DNA of 64,000 nt from Rhodococcus sp. CH91 (GTDB lineage Bacteria > Actinomycetota > Actinomycetes > Mycobacteriales > Mycobacteriaceae), in the NCBI RefSeq assembly GCF_022554085.1, contig NZ_JAKFYR010000005.1, positions 186,001 through 250,000 on the forward strand, written 5' to 3'. Below are positions 62,103-64,000 of the stretch, piece after piece. The notes beneath the pieces are model-generated. The model did not search any database. It was not told the DNA's origin and worked only from the letters and a program-made list of their open reading frames with translations. A program made the translations under genes and the position numbers. The stretch's first letter is position 1. The number at the start of each line of letters is the position of its first letter.

Positions 62103-62594
62103 ATGGCCGTGACCAGCGCGGGTCTGCTGTTCTATCGCATCGACGACACCGGTCTCCTCCGTCTCTGGCTCGTCCATCCGGGTGGCCCGTACTGGAAGGG
62201 CAAGGAGGAGGCGGCGTGGTCGGTTCCCAAGGGGGAGTACGGACCTGAGGAGGACCCCCGGGAGGTGGCGCTGCGCGAGTTCACCGAGGAATGCGGGATC
62301 GCTCCTCCGGAGGTTCCGTTGTTGCTGCTCGGGCGTTACCGGCAGTCGTCGGGAAAGATCATCAGCATCTACGCGGGAGAGACGACGGACGAACTCGAGT
62401 TCGTCGGGAGCAATACGTGCGAGATCGAATGGCCGCCACGGTCCGGTCGGCGCATCACGATTCCCGAGGTCGACGACGCTCGCTGGGTGGTTGCCGCCGA
62501 CGCGGAATCGAAGCTGCATACAGGGCAGCGACCGGTGCTCGATGCCCTGCGTGCGCGCCTGGACGAGATCGGCCGGTACTACCGCGTCGAGTGA
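62103..62594 (+). CDS. NUDIX hydrolase
   Basis: 163 residues. The NUDIX box GEYGPEEDPREVALREFTEE (RE..EE present) begins near residue 44, after AWSVPKGE. The protein resembles the AP4A-type or predicted NTP-pyrophosphohydrolase group that starts with SAGLLFYR. Substrate is an X-linked nucleoside diphosphate, unspecified. Its stop overlaps the convergent TetR gene by 16 bp. Confidence 0.9.
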   Translation: MAVTSAGLLFYRIDDTGLLRLWLVHPGGPYWKGKEEAAWSVPKGEYGPEEDPREVALREFTEECGIAPPEVPLLLLGRYRQSSGKIISIYAGETTDELEFVGSNTCEIEWPPRSGRRITIPEVDDARWVVAADAESKLHTGQRPVLDALRARLDEIGRYYRVE

Positions 62595-63319
62595 TCGGTG
62601 GGGCACACCATCGGGACCAGGAACTGCCGGGCGATGGACACCAATGCGTCCTCGTCGTCGAGATCGACGACATGGCTGGGCGTCGTGAGGAACGACGCGG
62701 AGATGCGGACGAGCATCTCCGCCACCAGGTCGGTGTTGAGATCGGCCGAAATGGTTCCCGCATGTTGCTCGCGGTGCAGCTGGCCCGCGACGAAACGGCG
62801 GACGGCGGCGAGCATCCGCCCTTCGTCGCCTCCGATCGCGCCGGCGAACAGAGCCGGTTCGGTCTCGAGCAGGTTGCCGATCAGCCTGTTGGTGCGAATC
62901 GCCCGGAGCGCACTGACGAAACCGGCCACCACGCGGTCGGCGACGGTCTCGGCCTGGGCGATGTCTTCGAGGAACTGCAGGAAGTAGCGGCGGAACTCGC
63001 GCAGGATGACCTCGTCGACGAGTACGTCCTTGGTGGCGAACTTGCGGTAGAGCGTGATCCGGGAGAGCTTCGCGCGACGCGCGATCTCCTCCATCGACGA
63101 GCGCTGGATGCCCGTTCGGCAGAACTGCTCGTAGGCCGCATCGAGTAGTCGGGTGCGGGTGTCGTCGGCCTCGACACCGTCGTCGGTGTCGGCGGGTGCG
63201 AGCAGGGCATCATGGAAGGCGCGCTCGAGCAGGGAGGACGACTCCGCGGTGGGGGGCTCCGGAGAGGAACGCACGGGCCCGTCGGATACCGGCTGTGGGA
63301 TCGACGACGCAGTTTCCAC
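62579..63319 (-). CDS. TetR-family regulator divergent from lcp (LcpR-like)
   Basis: 246 residues from a GTG preceded by GAGGAGG. A polar 45-residue N-terminal extension comes before the TetR DNA-binding domain (RTRLLDAAYEQFCRTGIQRSSMEEIARRAKLSRITLYRKF, read in parts). The C-terminal ligand domain contains LLETEPALFAGAIGGDEGRML. It is divergent from the latex-clearing-protein gene, the position held by lcp repressors in other rubber degraders. An inverted repeat in the shared spacer is a candidate operator. Confidence 0.88.
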   Translation of the reverse strand: METASSIPQPVSDGPVRSSPEPPTAESSSLLERAFHDALLAPADTDDGVEADDTRTRLLDAAYEQFCRTGIQRSSMEEIARRAKLSRITLYRKFATKDVLVDEVILREFRRYFLQFLEDIAQAETVADRVVAGFVSALRAIRTNRLIGNLLETEPALFAGAIGGDEGRMLAAVRRFVAGQLHREQHAGTISADLNTDLVAEMLVRISASFLTTPSHVVDLDDEDALVSIARQFLVPMVCPTDHSTR

Positions 63320-63433
63320 ATGTCCTCCTCGAGACCTCGAGTCTAGCGTTCTCCGACCCGCGACCGAGGACACCGCAGGTGGCGCCACCGGATGTGTTGT
63401 GACCGGGGCCACTGTGTGCTTCCATGTTACAGA

Positions 63434-63450
63434 GAAACTACGAATGTTTC
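63434..63450. promoter_or_regulatory. candidate operator GAAAC-N7-GTTTC for lcp
   Basis: GAAAC (63434-63438) and GTTTC (63446-63450) are perfect arms in an AT-rich patch 37 bp upstream of the lcp ATG and 115 bp from the divergent TetR start. Candidate binding site of that TetR protein. Confidence 0.5.
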
Positions 63451-63486
63451 ATTGCATCATCGACGAGTGGTAAGGGGAGCGACCAC

Positions 63487-64000
63487 ATGGAGAATCCGAG
63501 CAGACGCAACGTCCTGAAAGCAGGGGGCCTCATGGGAGCCCTGGGGGCGTTCGCGGTGGCTGCGCCGGCCGCGGCCGGCGCACGGCCGTGGCGGTGGTCA
63601 CCGGCCGGATCGATTCCGGGTACGGGCAGCGGCGCCGATCCACGACAGGTGTGGGACACGGAAGCCGATCCGCTCGTCGCGTCCTTGCTCGATCGTGGCG
63701 ACGTGCCGAGGGTCAACGAACTGCTCCGTACGTGGACGAAGAACTCCCAGCCGCTGCCCGAAGGGTTGCCGAACGATCTTCGGGACTTCATGGAGCATGC
63801 TCGGCAGCTCCCGTCCTGGGCGGATCCGGCCAAGCTCGCGACAGCGGTGGAGTTCAACGAGAAGCGCGGTCTGTATCTCGGCGTGCTGTACGGCTTCGCG
63901 AGCGGGATGATGAGTACGGTCATCCCGAAGGAGGCGCTCGCGGTCTACTACTCCAAGGGCGGCGCGAACATGAAGCGCCGCATCTCGAAGACCGCCAAGC
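63487..64000 (+). CDS. lcp: latex clearing protein Lcp (rubber oxygenase), 5' part
   Basis: The first 171 codons are present; the gene runs off the window. A twin-arginine signal (SRRNVLKAGG) with an Ala-rich cleavage region near residue 30 indicates export. PLVASLLDRGDVP, LRTWTKNSQPLPEGLP, FMEHARQLPSW and AVYYSKGGANMKRR follow the Streptomyces K30 Lcp sequence as I remember it. Lcp is a b-type heme dioxygenase cleaving cis-1,4-polyisoprene to oligo-isoprenoid aldehydes/ketones. The Lys in the last region is a known core residue; the heme His lies beyond the edge. AAGGGGAG precedes the ATG. Confidence 0.93.
   Translation, partial: MENPSRRNVLKAGGLMGALGAFAVAAPAAAGARPWRWSPAGSIPGTGSGADPRQVWDTEADPLVASLLDRGDVPRVNELLRTWTKNSQPLPEGLPNDLRDFMEHARQLPSWADPAKLATAVEFNEKRGLYLGVLYGFASGMMSTVIPKEALAVYYSKGGANMKRRISKTAK

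Overview
The window is GC-rich, densely packed with overlapping ATGA/GTGA gene junctions, and looks like a chromosomal segment of a mycolic-acid actinobacterium. Rhodococcus is most likely, perhaps of the R. rhodochrous/pyridinivorans type. The evidence is an antigen-85-type mycolyltransferase, F420-dependent oxidoreductases, a bacterial CYP51 locus, KstR-like and LcpR-like TetR regulators, and the start of a latex-clearing protein gene. I saw no rRNA, tRNA, CRISPR array, insertion sequence or phage gene.

Positions 1-21860 form a lipid/steroid-like oxidation region. On the minus strand (735-6411) lies an overlapping operon: aldehyde dehydrogenase, SDR, hydroxyisobutyrate-dehydrogenase-like protein, carboxymuconolactone-decarboxylase-like protein, LLM flavoprotein and an APH-like kinase. 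On the plus strand (10230-17781) lies a second chain: TetR, P450, SDR, CYP51 sterol 14alpha-demethylase, 3Fe-4S ferredoxin, NTF2-like protein, an unrecognised 418-aa protein and a Tat-exported cholesterol-oxidase-like GMC enzyme. From memory this resembles the M. tuberculosis Rv0762c-Rv0771 locus, here split by an SDR / MpaB-like oxygenase / TetR / P450 insert (6494-10179). Almost identical 20-bp operators precede both arms (6427-6446 and 10232-10251). A related perfect palindrome and a KstR-type box lie between an LLM oxidoreductase and a KstR-like regulator near 20.2 kb.

Positions 21.9-35.3 kb are core and stress functions: the MetP/MetS sodium symporter pair, a flippase-like membrane protein, PlsC/PlsB acyltransferases, a DosR-regulon-like pair (kinase fusion and tandem universal stress protein), a CYTH-CHAD protein, a flavodoxin with a DosR-like box, an SRPBCC protein and a pseudouridine synthase. 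Positions 35.4-46.5 kb hold a mycolyltransferase, two paralogous SDRs, a GNAT enzyme, a hydantoin/allantoin racemase-permease-GntR group, a sigma-like protein with a membrane anchor, HelY helicase and OhrR/Ohr.

Positions 46.5-64 kb hold a ClpC-type unfoldase behind a SigH-like promoter and an HspR (HAIR) operator, the maltokinase-TreS pair, an acyl-CoA dehydrogenase, a GAF-ANTAR regulator, and a DAHP synthase preceded by a 22-residue leader peptide rich in aromatic residues. They are followed by an orphan ectoine hydroxylase, an AraC regulator, an aminotransferase, and an ECF41 sigma factor facing a CxxC decarboxylase-family gene that carries a textbook ECF41 promoter. GyrI-like and NUDIX genes come next, then a TetR divergent from lcp (rubber oxygenase), which runs off the right edge.
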